Translations under genes and position numbers: made by a program
Shown: one piece after another, positions 18,492 to 27,605 of the stretch
Position numbering within the stretch: position 1 is the first letter of the stretch
Layout: each line of letters starts with the position of its first letter
Notes under the pieces: generated by a model
What the model was told of the DNA's origin: nothing
Database searches by the model: none
The model's input: only the letters and a program-made list of their open reading frames with translations
From: Ectothiorhodosinus mongolicus
GTDB taxonomy: Bacteria > Pseudomonadota > Gammaproteobacteria > Ectothiorhodospirales > Ectothiorhodospiraceae
NCBI RefSeq assembly: GCF_022406875.1
Contig: NZ_CP023018.1
Span: forward strand, 779,575-843,574
Length of the DNA stretch: 64,000 nt
Direction of reading: 5' to 3'

Positions 18492-20828
18492 CTAGAAAAT
18501 TTGTTCGGTAACGCCGCCTGCAGCCTCTCCAGAACGCTCCTCCGCCACTTCCAGGCGGCTAAATTGCTCTGCAGTCAGCGACTCAAACAAGGTGCGCTCG
18601 GCATCACGGCCCGCTCGGGCGCCGGTGGCAGCATCAATACGCACAGTGATCATGCCGTCAGGTTCATTCAGGGGTATTTGTGGCGCGCCCTGCAAGGCCG
18701 GCCCCATGAAATCAATCCAGATGGGCAATGCAGCACCGGCGCCGGTCTCGCGGGCGCCCAAGGGCAGGTTCTGATCAAAGCCCACCCAAGCGGTAGTCAC
18801 CAAACTCCCGCTATATCCGGCAAACCAAGCATCGCGCATGTCATTGGTGGTGCCGGTTTTGCCGGCTAAGTCATTGCGACCCAATGCGCGGGCACGACGC
18901 CCCGTTCCCTCACGAATCACATCACGCAGCATACTGGTCATTTGATAGGCATTTTGCTCACTGATGGTCCGCTCTGGCGGCATAAACTCTTCCCAACGAT
19001 AGAGCAAATTACCCTGTGCATCCTCGATGCGCTGAATCAACCACGGCTCCAGTAAACGACCGCCGCTGGCAAATACCCCATAGGCGCGCGTCATCTCCAA
19101 AGGCGTTGTTGAGCCCGTACCCAAAGCCAAGGATAGGGCCCGCGGATGCTGCGAGAGTGCCAAACCAAAATGACGTAAATAGGCGTGTGAATCACGCACG
19201 CCCACCTGATCCAAGAGTCGGATCGAGACCAGATTACGCGAATAAACCATGGCCTCACGCAAACGGGTTGGCCCATAGAACTGACCACTGAAATTGCGCG
19301 GGCGCCACTCGGCATCTAAAGACAAATCGGCGACCACCACAGGCGCATCATTGACGGTGGTAGCGGGTGAATAGCCGTGTTCAAAGGCCGCTGCATAAAT
19401 AAAGGGCTTAAACGCCGATCCGGGTTGGCGCTCGGCACTGGTGGCGCGATTAAAATTGCTGCGATGGAAATCATAACCGCCCACCAGCGCCTTTAACGCG
19501 CCGCTTTGCACATCCATCGCCACCAACGCTCCCTCGACAACCGGGACCTGAGACAGTCGCCAGGTATTCTCGGCATCGTGCTGCACGCGGATGACATCCC
19601 CCACGCTTAGCACTTGAGAGAGGGATCGTGGCGTCGGACCCGGCCCACGCTGAGGATCGGGATTATGCGGCCGCGCCCAACGCACGGCCTGCAAATCTAG
19701 ACTGATGAATTCATCACGACCGAGATAAACCTCAGCGTGGTTTTCCCCCAAGGCCGTCACCAATCCGGCACGCAGACTACCTGCCACGCGCGGGAAAGAT
19801 GAGAGGGCTCGATCCCACTGCGCTGGCTCGGTTAATTCGCTCAAGTCCAACTGGGCCTCAGGACCGCGATAGCCATGGCGGCGATCATAAGCATCTAGAC
19901 CTGCGCGCACGGCATGGGTGGCTGCGGTTTGCATGTGGCTATCGACCGTGGTGTAGACCCGAAAACCCTCGGTATAAGCCCGCTCACCATAACGAGCCAA
20001 CATCTCAAGGCGCACCATCTCCGCCACATGACCGGCACTCACCTGAACTTCTGGGGCATGTAAGCGGGCGGTGACTGGAGTCTCTAACGCCTCGGCATAA
20101 TCGCCGTCGGTGATGAAGCCCAACTCATGCATGCGCCGCAGCACATAGTTACGACGGGCTATGGCGCGGCTTGGATTGGCGATGGGGTTGGCGGCTGAAG
20201 GTGCCTGCGGCAGGCCAGCAATCATGGCGATCTGCGGCAAAGTGAGCTCTTGGGGTACGACCCCATAATAGACGCGAGAGGCCGCACCTACCCCATAGGC
20301 GCGCTGCCCAAGAAAAATCTTATTCACATACAGTTCGAAAATTTCTTCTTTGCTGAACTCGCGCTCCATGCGCAAAGCCAGGAAGATCTCGGTGAGCTTA
20401 CGGGTATAGGTTTTATCGCGTTGCAAGAAGTAATTGCGAGCCACCTGCATGGTGATGGTGCTACCGCCTTGGGTCTTCTCACCGGTGGAGATCAGATTAA
20501 TGCCGGCTCGTAGCAAACCCAGCGGGTCCACCCCAGGATGAGTCTCGAAACGGTCATCCTCAGCCGCCAAAAAGGCCAGACGCATGAGCTCTGGGACTTC
20601 GTCAAAGGCCATGGGTTCGCGCCGCTGTTCCCCAAATTCAGCTATCAATGCGCCATCTTCGCTAAAGACACGCAGCGGCACCTGCAGTCGCACATCACGA
20701 ATCGTCTCGCTGTCGGGCAACTGGGGAGCAACGTACACATAACCGGCACCCAGCATCAATACGCCCATGACCAGCGCTAAAAAAACGCCGGTGAGTAACA
20801 ACTTAACGGGGGCCAACAAAAGTCTCAT
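18492..20828 (-). CDS. mrcA: Penicillin-binding protein 1A (bifunctional transglycosylase/transpeptidase)
   Basis: PBP1A polymerises and cross-links peptidoglycan. The 778-residue protein has an N-terminal TM anchor (about 7-28), a GT51 domain with 'AAEDDRFETHPGVD' (catalytic Glu) and 'QGGSTITMQVARN', an OB-like insert, and a transpeptidase domain with SAFK (active Ser), YSRN and KTGTTND. I start at the ATG at 20828 (MRLLLAPVKLL); an in-frame GTG at 20852 would add eight residues. It diverges from pilM, as ponA does in Pseudomonas. Confidence 0.95.
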   Translation of the reverse strand: MRLLLAPVKLLLTGVFLALVMGVLMLGAGYVYVAPQLPDSETIRDVRLQVPLRVFSEDGALIAEFGEQRREPMAFDEVPELMRLAFLAAEDDRFETHPGVDPLGLLRAGINLISTGEKTQGGSTITMQVARNYFLQRDKTYTRKLTEIFLALRMEREFSKEEIFELYVNKIFLGQRAYGVGAASRVYYGVVPQELTLPQIAMIAGLPQAPSAANPIANPSRAIARRNYVLRRMHELGFITDGDYAEALETPVTARLHAPEVQVSAGHVAEMVRLEMLARYGERAYTEGFRVYTTVDSHMQTAATHAVRAGLDAYDRRHGYRGPEAQLDLSELTEPAQWDRALSSFPRVAGSLRAGLVTALGENHAEVYLGRDEFISLDLQAVRWARPHNPDPQRGPGPTPRSLSQVLSVGDVIRVQHDAENTWRLSQVPVVEGALVAMDVQSGALKALVGGYDFHRSNFNRATSAERQPGSAFKPFIYAAAFEHGYSPATTVNDAPVVVADLSLDAEWRPRNFSGQFYGPTRLREAMVYSRNLVSIRLLDQVGVRDSHAYLRHFGLALSQHPRALSLALGTGSTTPLEMTRAYGVFASGGRLLEPWLIQRIEDAQGNLLYRWEEFMPPERTISEQNAYQMTSMLRDVIREGTGRRARALGRNDLAGKTGTTNDMRDAWFAGYSGSLVTTAWVGFDQNLPLGARETGAGAALPIWIDFMGPALQGAPQIPLNEPDGMITVRIDAATGARAGRDAERTLFESLTAEQFSRLEVAEERSGEAAGGVTEQIF

Positions 20829-21011
20829 GTGTCTATCAAGGTGGCCGCCCACGGCGGCAGTTTATCGGCAGCTTTCTGCCACTGGTCGGTCTGACATGCC
20901 TAAAGCATAGCGTTGGGGCTGAAAAGCCATTAAACAAGGCTTTGAAGCAGCACACCAAGATGTCCGGATATTAAGTCTTCGGGCACAGTACCGCAATCAC
21001 AGGATGTGGCT

Positions 21012-21911
21012 ATGCGCACTTTGTGGAAGAAAAAACGCACCCAAGTCGGCATAGATCTCGAACGAAATCACCTGCGCCTAGCACTGATCGGCAAATATCC
21101 CCAAGGCAATGAGCTGATCGATCAATGTGAATGGGAACTAGATGACAATAACAGCCTTTTGAGTGGCGGCAACGATGCCCTAATCGCTGCTTTTACAGAA
21201 GTCCGCCGTTACTTGGGGCGCTCGGTGCGCGACGGTGTGTTGGGCCTGCCTGCCCATGATTATGCATGCCACGATGCAGCGATTCCTCGGGGCCTACCCG
21301 AGGCACAACTCAAGCGACTCATTCGTGAAGAGGCAGCTGCCTATCTCCCCTATCCGTTGGATGAGGCAGAACTGCGCTATCACCCCAGTCATCAACCCAG
21401 CATGGGCAGCAGCCAACAGCGTTATCTTTTTTGGGCCGTGCGGCGGGATCGCTTGGCATTGATTCAGGCGGCAGCGCGACAAGCGGGCCTGCGCTTGAGC
21501 TGTATCGAAGCCCGGGCGCATGGACTTTATCGAGCCTGCCGACCCACTGGCCCGGCCTCGGCGACTCTCATTGCCTGCGTGGAACCCACACAGCTGCAGC
21601 TGTGGGAGATCGGGCAAGGTGAACTGCGCTATCAAGAAGTGTCATTAGACTTAGCCGACGCATCGCCACTGGCTTGGCTTGGGTCGATCAGCGAGGCCAT
21701 GAATCTGCTGCTGCGGAGTGCCAGAACTACGCCAATCTGTTTGACTGGGCGCATTGCCAGCCCAGAGCTGCAAGAACATTTGCAAAAGACATTGCCGTCT
21801 CCCTGCCGGCTTTGGCGGGGCCCTTCTCATGGATTAATGGCTGAAAAAAGCAAGCCTATTGATCCCGCCTATGCCGCCGCTATCGGCCTGGCTTTGCGGG
21901 AGCCCAGCTGA
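21012..21911 (+). CDS. pilM: Type IV pilus assembly protein PilM
   Basis: PilM is the actin-like cytoplasmic ATP-binding protein that binds the N-terminus of PilN and links the alignment subcomplex to the pilus motor. The 299-residue protein begins with the ASKHA phosphate-1 strand 'VGIDLERNHLRLALIG' and has 'LIREEAAAYLPYPLDEAEL', typical of PilM. It is shorter than the roughly 350-residue family standard and poorly conserved in its C-terminal half. ATG at 21012 is preceded by AGGA; a GTG at 21006 is a less likely start. It overlaps pilN by one base. Confidence 0.87.
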   Translation: MRTLWKKKRTQVGIDLERNHLRLALIGKYPQGNELIDQCEWELDDNNSLLSGGNDALIAAFTEVRRYLGRSVRDGVLGLPAHDYACHDAAIPRGLPEAQLKRLIREEAAAYLPYPLDEAELRYHPSHQPSMGSSQQRYLFWAVRRDRLALIQAAARQAGLRLSCIEARAHGLYRACRPTGPASATLIACVEPTQLQLWEIGQGELRYQEVSLDLADASPLAWLGSISEAMNLLLRSARTTPICLTGRIASPELQEHLQKTLPSPCRLWRGPSHGLMAEKSKPIDPAYAAAIGLALREPS

Positions 21912-22444
21912 TGCAAGAGATTAATTTTCTTAACAAGCACCGGTTGGCTTGGTCATGGCGACATCGCCTGTCTGTGGGTTTGGCGGTGTTGTGCTTACTC
22001 ATAGGTTTGGGCATTGGCGTTTATTGGCAACCGCATCTGGCTGAATCTTTAAAACAAGCGCAGGCTGAACAGCATTGGCTGCAGGCACGTCATATCGCTG
22101 TCACCCGCCAGCTTCGCTGGTTTGGTGGGCTGACTGAGGACGCAGTGCAGCTGCACGAGCTCGGCGCGCGCATCGCTAATCTCCAAGACCAGCGCTGGCG
22201 GCCTCTGCAGGCTTTGGATGAGCTGACGGCCGTGAGCCTGACGGGGGTGCAACTGCATAGCGCCCAGGTAGATGCCCAGCGGTTGTTGCTCCACGGCCAT
22301 GCCCAAAACCACCAGCAGCTCAGCGCCTATCTCGATGCGCTGCATCAGCTTTCCTGCTGTAACTCGGTGCAGGTCCAGACTCGGCCGGTAGCGCCCGCCA
22401 GCACCACGCAGCCTTATTTCACGCTAAGCCTGGGCCTACGATGA
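21911..22444 (+). CDS. pilN: Type IV pilus assembly protein PilN
   Basis: PilN is a bitopic inner membrane protein that binds PilM through its short cytoplasmic N-terminus and PilO through its periplasmic domain. The 177-residue protein starts MQEINFLNKHRLAWSWRHR, close to the PilN consensus (INLLPWR). It has one TM (about 23-42), a coiled-coil stretch, and a ferredoxin-like periplasmic domain ('LTAVSLTGVQLHSAQVD', 'SAYLDALHQLSCCNSVQVQ'). It overlaps pilM by one base and the next gene by four. Confidence 0.9.
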   Translation: MQEINFLNKHRLAWSWRHRLSVGLAVLCLLIGLGIGVYWQPHLAESLKQAQAEQHWLQARHIAVTRQLRWFGGLTEDAVQLHELGARIANLQDQRWRPLQALDELTAVSLTGVQLHSAQVDAQRLLLHGHAQNHQQLSAYLDALHQLSCCNSVQVQTRPVAPASTTQPYFTLSLGLR

Positions 22445-24045
22445 AGAACGCTCTTCGCCATCCTGCTTGGGCCTTGCCGCCTTTGGTTTTAGCGCTGTTA
22501 GCCGGCGGCTATGGGCTTTGGATCCTTCCGCTGCAACAAGAGCATTCCGATGTGCGTGCTCAAAAACAGTACATCGAGCAACATTGGGCGCAAGCGCAGC
22601 CGAGACTGCTGCAGGCCTCCCATCACTTAGACGCTATGTATGGCGCGGAAACCCAGCTCTACTCGCTAATGCAAAAAGCGCAGGCTCGCCGCACACACTC
22701 TGCTTTGCTGGCTGATATTGAGGCCTTAGCGATCAGCAAAGCGCTGCAGATTCAAGATCTAAGTTGGCCCAGCAGCGATGGGCAAAGCCCGCTGGGCCAA
22801 CAAAGCTTTTCCTTGGTGGTCAATGGCGAGTTACCAGCACTGCAGGATTTTTGGCATTGGCTGGCCAGCCTGCCTTGGTTTTTACAAGTGAATCAGGCTG
22901 AGTTATCGCTTGGGGAAGACGGCTCATCTCTGACGCTAAATTTACAAATGAGTCTTTTTGATGCGCTGCGCAGCCCAGGAATAGCCGCCACCGCGCCACC
23001 GAAGTCCGCCGCCGCGAATCCGTTTCAAGCCTTGGCATCGATTGATGAGGCTGCAGACGCGTCGAGCCCCGCTGAAATACCGGTTTTACGGCCCGAAATC
23101 CGCATTATTCAGGTCAATCACGGCCGCGCAGAGGATTTGGCGGCTCTGATTCGCGGAGATTCCAGCGCCTGGATTTCACCTCAAGGCAGCCTGCAGGTGG
23201 ATCCGCGCAACAACACGCTGTTTGTACGGGACGTGCCAGAGCAGCTGGCGCAACTCCAGGATCTGGTGGCTCGGCTGGATCAACCCTTGCGCCAAGTCCT
23301 GATTGAAACCCGCATCGTCATTGCCGCCGATGACTTCGCGCGCGATCTGGGGGTGCGTCTGGGGGTTAGCGCTCGCTCCGAACGCGGCCGATCGGCAGTG
23401 GCCACGAGTGGTTCAGCTGCGGGCGCCGAAGCTATAGCGCAAGGTGAGCCCGTGCCGTTGGCCGATCGCCTAAGCATTAATCTACCCGCGGGTGGCAGCG
23501 CTGCAGGCCGCATCGGGCTGTCGATTTTGCGTCCGAATATTCTCTTGGATTTGGAATTATCGGCACTGCAGGCCGAAGGTCGCGGTGAGATTATCGCCAC
23601 CCCCCGAATCATCACAGCCAATGGCAAAACCGCCGTGATCAAGCAAGGCGAGCGCCTGCCTTATGAGGAATCCGCGGAATCGGGCAACACCACTATTCGC
23701 TTTATCGACGCAGTTTTAGCCACGGAAGTCACACCACACATCACCGCCGATGGCAGCATCATCTTGGATATACGCGTCAACAAGGACAATCCCGGCACGC
23801 GCGAGATTCAAGGTACCCCATCGATAGAAACCCGCGAGGTGCAAACCCGGGTGTTTGTACGCAATGGCGAGACCGTCGTACTGGGCGGCATCTATGAAAT
23901 GACGGATATGGAACAGATCCGAAAAATACCGTTTTTCGGCGACTTGCCGGGTCTGGGGCGGTTATTTCGTTCCGAAGGGCGACTGCGTTCCAAGGCCGAG
24001 CTGCTGGTGTTTGTTACCCCCCACATTATCGATAGCGATTTTTAA
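22441..24045 (+). CDS. PilO-PilQ fusion: inner-membrane PilO domain joined to an outer-membrane secretin
   Basis: One uninterrupted 534-residue frame joins two proteins that are normally separate. Residues 1-178 are PilO-like: TM at about 11-29, coiled coil, then the ferredoxin-like domain ('FSLVVNGELPALQDFWHWLASLPWFLQV'). A Pro/Ala-rich linker (179-216) contains 'NPFQA', possibly a trace of PilP. Residues 217-282 are a secretin N1 (NolW) domain, and 283-534 a full secretin core with 'PFFGDLPGLGRLF' and terminal 'ELLVFVTPHI'. Separate pilP, the N0 domain and the AMIN domains of PilQ are absent. A secretin tethered by an inner membrane helix is topologically odd; proteolytic separation or use of the helix as a signal peptide are possible. 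Order after pilMN fits both parts. Confidence 0.87.
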   Translation: MKNALRHPAWALPPLVLALLAGGYGLWILPLQQEHSDVRAQKQYIEQHWAQAQPRLLQASHHLDAMYGAETQLYSLMQKAQARRTHSALLADIEALAISKALQIQDLSWPSSDGQSPLGQQSFSLVVNGELPALQDFWHWLASLPWFLQVNQAELSLGEDGSSLTLNLQMSLFDALRSPGIAATAPPKSAAANPFQALASIDEAADASSPAEIPVLRPEIRIIQVNHGRAEDLAALIRGDSSAWISPQGSLQVDPRNNTLFVRDVPEQLAQLQDLVARLDQPLRQVLIETRIVIAADDFARDLGVRLGVSARSERGRSAVATSGSAAGAEAIAQGEPVPLADRLSINLPAGGSAAGRIGLSILRPNILLDLELSALQAEGRGEIIATPRIITANGKTAVIKQGERLPYEESAESGNTTIRFIDAVLATEVTPHITADGSIILDIRVNKDNPGTREIQGTPSIETREVQTRVFVRNGETVVLGGIYEMTDMEQIRKIPFFGDLPGLGRLFRSEGRLRSKAELLVFVTPHIIDSDF

Positions 24046-24070
24046 CCCACGAAGACTAGGAGTCAAAACG

Positions 24071-24484
24071 ATGCAACAAAAAGGATTTTCTCTCATGGAA
24101 CTGATGCTGGTGGTGGCCATCATCGGCGTCTTGGCGGCACTGGGCATTCCTCAGTACCAAAACTACATGGCGCGCGCCCAAGTCAGCGAAGCACTCACCC
24201 TAACCGCCGCTTTGCGCATGGACTTAGTGCAACAGCAAATCATGGGCGGCTCTGTGCCCAGCGGCGATCAAGAACTCAGTGGCCGCCATGTGGCCTCGGT
24301 CACCACCAATGAGGCCGGCAATACGGTCAATGTGGTGTTCAAAGGCACAGCCAATGGGCAAATCGCCAATGAAACTCTGGTGTTGGTTTTGACTGAAGCA
24401 AGCAGCGGGGGCGGCTGGACTTGCTCATGGGTAGGTAATGTTGCAGAGAATCTGTTGCCCAGCAGCTGTCTCACTGATGGCTAA
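24071..24484 (+). CDS. pilA: Type IV pilin (major pilin, PilA-like)
   Basis: A 137-residue prepilin. The leader MQQKG is followed by FSLMELMLVVAIIGVLAALG, a class III signal with Gly(-1), Phe(+1) and Glu(+5). The hydrophobic helix then leads into 'QYQNYMARAQVSEALTL', typical of type IVa major pilins. Two cysteines near the C-terminus (in 'TCSWVG' and 'SSCLTDG') would close the D-region loop. The start is the ATG at 24071; earlier in-frame codons belong to the preceding gene. It follows the secretin gene by 25 bases and meets the convergent minor pilin gene with a 4-base overlap. Confidence 0.9.
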   Translation: MQQKGFSLMELMLVVAIIGVLAALGIPQYQNYMARAQVSEALTLTAALRMDLVQQQIMGGSVPSGDQELSGRHVASVTTNEAGNTVNVVFKGTANGQIANETLVLVLTEASSGGGWTCSWVGNVAENLLPSSCLTDG

Positions 24485-24960
24485 TGAGCCAGATAGGCCG
24501 ACCACTGCAGCTTGGGGTCAGACCCCACCCATGTGGGGTCTGACCCCATCTCTGACCATCCGAAGATCAGGATGATCTGGCGTGAGACCAGAGCGTTGGG
24601 GGATTCGCCTTTTAGGGTGATATGCCACTGATCTGAGTTTAAGGCCACAGTCACGATCGACCATTGGCCATCGGCTAGCGGCTCTTGCTGGGTTTGATGC
24701 AAAAGATCCCGCAACGCATCGAGCGCTCCCTCGTGGGGGAGCGCTCGATCCTCTAGGGCATCGATTAGACGCGCAGCGCCGGATTGCACCGCCAATTCAG
24801 CCCGCAAAGCCTCTTGTTGATAGTGGGCAATGCGGTACTGATCTGAACCTAAATCCATGGCCGCCATGGCCAAAAAACTGGCCGTGGACAACAGCAAAGC
24901 CATCAGCAACAAGACAGCCCCGCGTTGTCTGCCATCCGTTATGGCGGGAATCCTGCTCAT
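24481..24960 (-). CDS. PilX-like minor pilin assembly protein
   Basis: The 159-residue protein has a short basic N-terminus ('RQRGAVLLLMALLLSTASFLAMAAMD') with a single hydrophobic helix and no Glu(+5), as in PilX proteins of the PilVWX set. The body is a small globular domain rich in Ala and Gln. The last ~22 residues ('MGSDPTWVGSDPKLQW' and what follows) are encoded across a REP-like palindrome pair, so the natural C-terminus may have been changed by insertion of that repeat. It is the last of three minor pilin genes read leftwards; its start overlaps the PilW-like gene by four bases. Confidence 0.7.
   Translation of the reverse strand: MSRIPAITDGRQRGAVLLLMALLLSTASFLAMAAMDLGSDQYRIAHYQQEALRAELAVQSGAARLIDALEDRALPHEGALDALRDLLHQTQQEPLADGQWSIVTVALNSDQWHITLKGESPNALVSRQIILIFGWSEMGSDPTWVGSDPKLQWSAYLAH
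24513..24548. repeat. REP-like pair of palindromes (GGGGTCAGACCCC family)
   Basis: Two 15-base palindromes, TGGGGTCAGACCCCA (24513-24527) and TGGGGTCTGACCCCA (24534-24548), flank a six-base spacer. The second is the reverse complement of the first, so the whole can form one long hairpin. Sequences of this type occur as dispersed REP elements in many proteobacteria, often linked to RAYT transposases. No transposase is present here. The repeat lies inside the coding sequence of the PilX-like gene. Confidence 0.75.
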
Positions 24961-25454
24961 GGCATGGGCCGCTGCGGCCGTCGCGGCGTGGCCGTCACCT
25001 CAATCGGGCTGGGATAAGACAGTGGTAGGCGGATGCGAACCCCATGCTCAAGGCCACCGGTTACCGCCTCTGCTTGCAGTCGCGAACGCGGTGCAAATCC
25101 CAGCAATAACTCTTGCGCCAGACGACTGCCGCGACAACGCAGCCCCTCGCCCTGCATAAAATAGGTGATGGGGCGTGGCTCTGTTGCTGCCGGCTGTGCG
25201 CACCACTCAGTAAAACGCTGGCGACTGATGATGAGGGCATTATTCCCTGTCTCCAAGGCGGAAGCCGAGCGCACCTCACGCAGCAACACATCAACGCTAA
25301 AGGCCAGTACCTCTTGCGCCTCAGCCAAATCATGCAACTCATTTTGTGCCGCGCGTAGAGCCGTGAATAACTGCAGTGCTCCGGCAAGCAAAAAAGCCGC
25401 CAGCAACAAACTGATCAACATCTCCACCAGCGAAAAGCCAGCTTGATCACGCAT
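24957..25454 (-). CDS. PilW-like minor pilin
   Basis: The 165-residue protein starts MRDQAGFSLVEMLISLLLAAFLL, a class III signal peptide cleaved before Phe with Glu at +5, followed by one hydrophobic helix. The body ('EAQEVLAFSVDVLLREVRSAS...') resembles PilW, a priming minor pilin of type IVa pili. It is shorter than typical PilW proteins (about 270 residues), so parts of the C-terminal domain are reduced. I use the ATG at 25454, which overlaps the stop of the upstream gene by one base; a longer frame would run through that gene. Confidence 0.78.
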   Translation of the reverse strand: MRDQAGFSLVEMLISLLLAAFLLAGALQLFTALRAAQNELHDLAEAQEVLAFSVDVLLREVRSASALETGNNALIISRQRFTEWCAQPAATEPRPITYFMQGEGLRCRGSRLAQELLLGFAPRSRLQAEAVTGGLEHGVRIRLPLSYPSPIEVTATPRRPQRPMP

Positions 25455-25837
25455 CACTGAGCCAGACGGGGCAGCTGTACCCAGTAGTCTTGTGAGACTG
25501 AGGAACTGCGCATTTGAATATGACATAAACGCTGCGGCGTGCAGTGGATCTCGTGGTCGCCTTCCATAAAAAAATCTGACCAATGCTGCTGCCACTCATG
25601 GCTGAGAGATTCGGGCTGCCACGGGCCGTGTAAGCTCGCCATCCACAAGCGCTCAGCAGCGTCAGCGGCCATCACTTGGGCCAGTGTCTGTTGGTAGGCT
25701 TTGTGCGCCGCTCCGTTGGCTACGGCATGCCACTGCAACAAACCTAGCGCAGCGACGCTAAGCAACACCAGACTCAGCAACACTTCCACCAAAGTGAATC
25801 CAGCGGCCAAATGGCGGCACTTATCCTGCATGTGCAT
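25454..25837 (-). CDS. PilV-like minor pilin
   Basis: The 127-residue protein starts MHMQDKCRHLAAGFTLVEVLLSLVLLS: a leader ending in Gly, then FTLVEVLLS with Glu(+5), and a membrane helix. 'LSVAALGLLQWH' after the helix is typical of PilV/GspI-type minor pilins. Short soluble domain with two cysteines in 'IHCTPQRLCHI'. First of three minor pilin genes (V, W, X order) transcribed leftwards, divergent from aroK. The name rests on gene order and N-terminal type rather than on full-length similarity. Confidence 0.75.
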   Translation of the reverse strand: MHMQDKCRHLAAGFTLVEVLLSLVLLSVAALGLLQWHAVANGAAHKAYQQTLAQVMAADAAERLWMASLHGPWQPESLSHEWQQHWSDFFMEGDHEIHCTPQRLCHIQMRSSSVSQDYWVQLPRLAQ

Positions 25838-25933
25838 AGTGCTAGTTTGATTCGTTAAGAAGACAGTAACGCACCACTAATCAGCACAGAAATGCCGGTC
25901 ATCGGAACGGATGCATTACACTGTCGCCTCTTC

Positions 25934-26482
25934 ATGATCAATCCAGCTTTGAATGTGAGCAAGCAAGCGAACATCGTTTTAATTGGTCCCATGGGCGCCG
26001 GCAAAACCACGGTTGGCCGCCAGCTCGCGCAGCAGTTGCGCCTGTCTTTTGTCGATAGCGACCAAGAGATTGAAAAGCGCACTGGAGTGGACATCTCCAC
26101 CATCTTTGAATTTGAGGGTGAGGACGGCTTTCGCCAGCGCGAGGCGGCCATGATGGCAGAGCTGGGTGCACACGAGGGCATCGTCTTGGCCACGGGTGGG
26201 GGCTCGGTGATTCGTGCTGAGAATCGCGCTTGCCTGCAGCAAGCAGGGTTTGTGGTTTACCTATACACACCCGTCTCGGTACAGCTGCGGCGCACAGCGC
26301 GCGATCGCAAGCGTCCCCTGCTGCAAACTGAAAACCCCAAAGAGCGCCTACAAGCCTTATTCAGCGAGCGTGACCCGCTGTATCGAGAGATCGCCGATCT
26401 GGTGGTCGATACCAGCGGAGAGCATCTGCGTGGCACCGTTCGTCAGATTATCAAAGGCTTTAAGGCACAAACAGCTATGTAG
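25934..26482 (+). CDS. aroK: Shikimate kinase AroK
   Basis: AroK phosphorylates shikimate at the 3-hydroxyl in the chorismate pathway. The 182-residue P-loop kinase has [11 protein letters not shown] (Walker A), '[16 protein letters not shown]' with the shikimate-binding Asp, 'FRQREAAMM', 'ATGGGSVI' and the lid 'RDRKRPLL'. I choose the ATG at 25934 (MINPALNV); an upstream ATG would extend into the promoter region shared with the minor pilin genes. It stands directly before aroB, as in most gammaproteobacteria. Confidence 0.95.
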   Translation: MINPALNVSKQANIVLIGPMGAGKTTVGRQLAQQLRLSFVDSDQEIEKRTGVDISTIFEFEGEDGFRQREAAMMAELGAHEGIVLATGGGSVIRAENRACLQQAGFVVYLYTPVSVQLRRTARDRKRPLLQTENPKERLQALFSERDPLYREIADLVVDTSGEHLRGTVRQIIKGFKAQTAM

Positions 26483-26513
26483 CTTACCGAGCCTTGCGGG
26501 TATCATTGACCCT

Positions 26514-27605
26514 ATGGAAACCCTCACCGTCGAATTGGGCGATCGCAGCTATCCGATTCACATCGGCCGCGGCTTGCGCCATGCCAGCGAATATTTGGCA
26601 CCGCTACTGCAAGGGCGGCGCGCCGTCATCATCACCAATGAAACGGTGGGGCCCTTATATCTGGATGATTTGCGCAATACCCTGATGCCGCTACAAGACC
26701 AGCCCGTGGCTGCGCTGCAATTGGCCGATGGTGAGCAGTACAAAAACCTCAGCTCACTGGAGCAGATTTATACGTTTTTGCTGGAGCAACGCCTGGAGCG
26801 CAATGATTTACTGATCGCTTTGGGCGGCGGCGTGATTGGCGATATCGCGGGCTTTGCCGCCGCGAGCTATCAGCGCGGCATCGATTTTATTCAAGTGCCC
26901 ACCACCCTGTTGTCTCAGGTGGATTCCTCGGTGGGCGGTAAAACCGGCATTAATCACCCCCTAGGCAAGAACATGATTGGGGCTTTCCATCAGCCGCGCT
27001 TGGTTTTAATTGATACCGATACGCTGAACACCCTACCGGATAGAGAGCTGAGCGCCGGTTTGGCGGAAGTCATCAAATATGGTCTGATTGATGATCCTGA
27101 GTTTTTTGCCTGGTTGGAAAAACACATCGATGCGTTGCGGGCGCGTGACCCCCAAGCGCTGGCTTTTGCCATTGCCCGCTCCTGCGCCGACAAAGCGCGC
27201 GTGGTGGCCGAGGATGAACGCGAAGCCGGTCGCCGTGCTTTGTTAAACCTCGGACATACCTTCGGTCATGCCATTGAAACCGGCATGGGTTATGGCGCTT
27301 GGCTGCATGGTGAGGCCATTGCTGCGGGCATGATGATGGCAGCAGACCTATCACAGCGCCTGGGCTGGATTGATACCGATAGCGTCTCACGCATGCGTGA
27401 CCTCTTCTCGGCAGCCGGCCTGCCAGTGACGCCCCCCGCTGGTCTGTCGCCCGCGCGTTTTCGCGACATCATGGCCGTGGATAAAAAGGTGCAACGAGGG
27501 CGGCTGCGTTTGGTGCTGCTGCACAGCATTGGCGCTGCCACCGTCACCGCTGATTTTGATGCGCAGTGCTTAGAGCAAACGCTGGAGGCTTTGACCGCAG
27601 CATGA
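26514..27605 (+). CDS. aroB: 3-dehydroquinate synthase AroB
   Basis: AroB converts DAHP to 3-dehydroquinate using NAD+ and a divalent metal. The 363-residue protein starts at [18 protein letters not shown]; the open frame upstream to 26214 overlaps aroK and is not used. Motifs include '[19 protein letters not shown]' (NAD binding), '[19 protein letters not shown]', '[12 protein letters not shown]' and '[10 protein letters not shown]' holding metal ligands. It is followed by dgt with ATGA coupling. Confidence 0.97.
   Translation: METLTVELGDRSYPIHIGRGLRHASEYLAPLLQGRRAVIITNETVGPLYLDDLRNTLMPLQDQPVAALQLADGEQYKNLSSLEQIYTFLLEQRLERNDLLIALGGGVIGDIAGFAAASYQRGIDFIQVPTTLLSQVDSSVGGKTGINHPLGKNMIGAFHQPRLVLIDTDTLNTLPDRELSAGLAEVIKYGLIDDPEFFAWLEKHIDALRARDPQALAFAIARSCADKARVVAEDEREAGRRALLNLGHTFGHAIETGMGYGAWLHGEAIAAGMMMAADLSQRLGWIDTDSVSRMRDLFSAAGLPVTPPAGLSPARFRDIMAVDKKVQRGRLRLVLLHSIGAATVTADFDAQCLEQTLEALTAA

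Noticed and set aside
20923-20943. AAAGCC/GGCTTT inverted repeat between mrcA and pilM
   Set aside because: The stem is only six base pairs with a nine-base loop, between divergent genes; too weak to call an operator or terminator.
26214-26513. Extension of the aroB frame upstream into aroK
   Set aside because: The added 100 residues overlap aroK in another frame and have no homology; the AroB N-terminus begins at METLTVEL.
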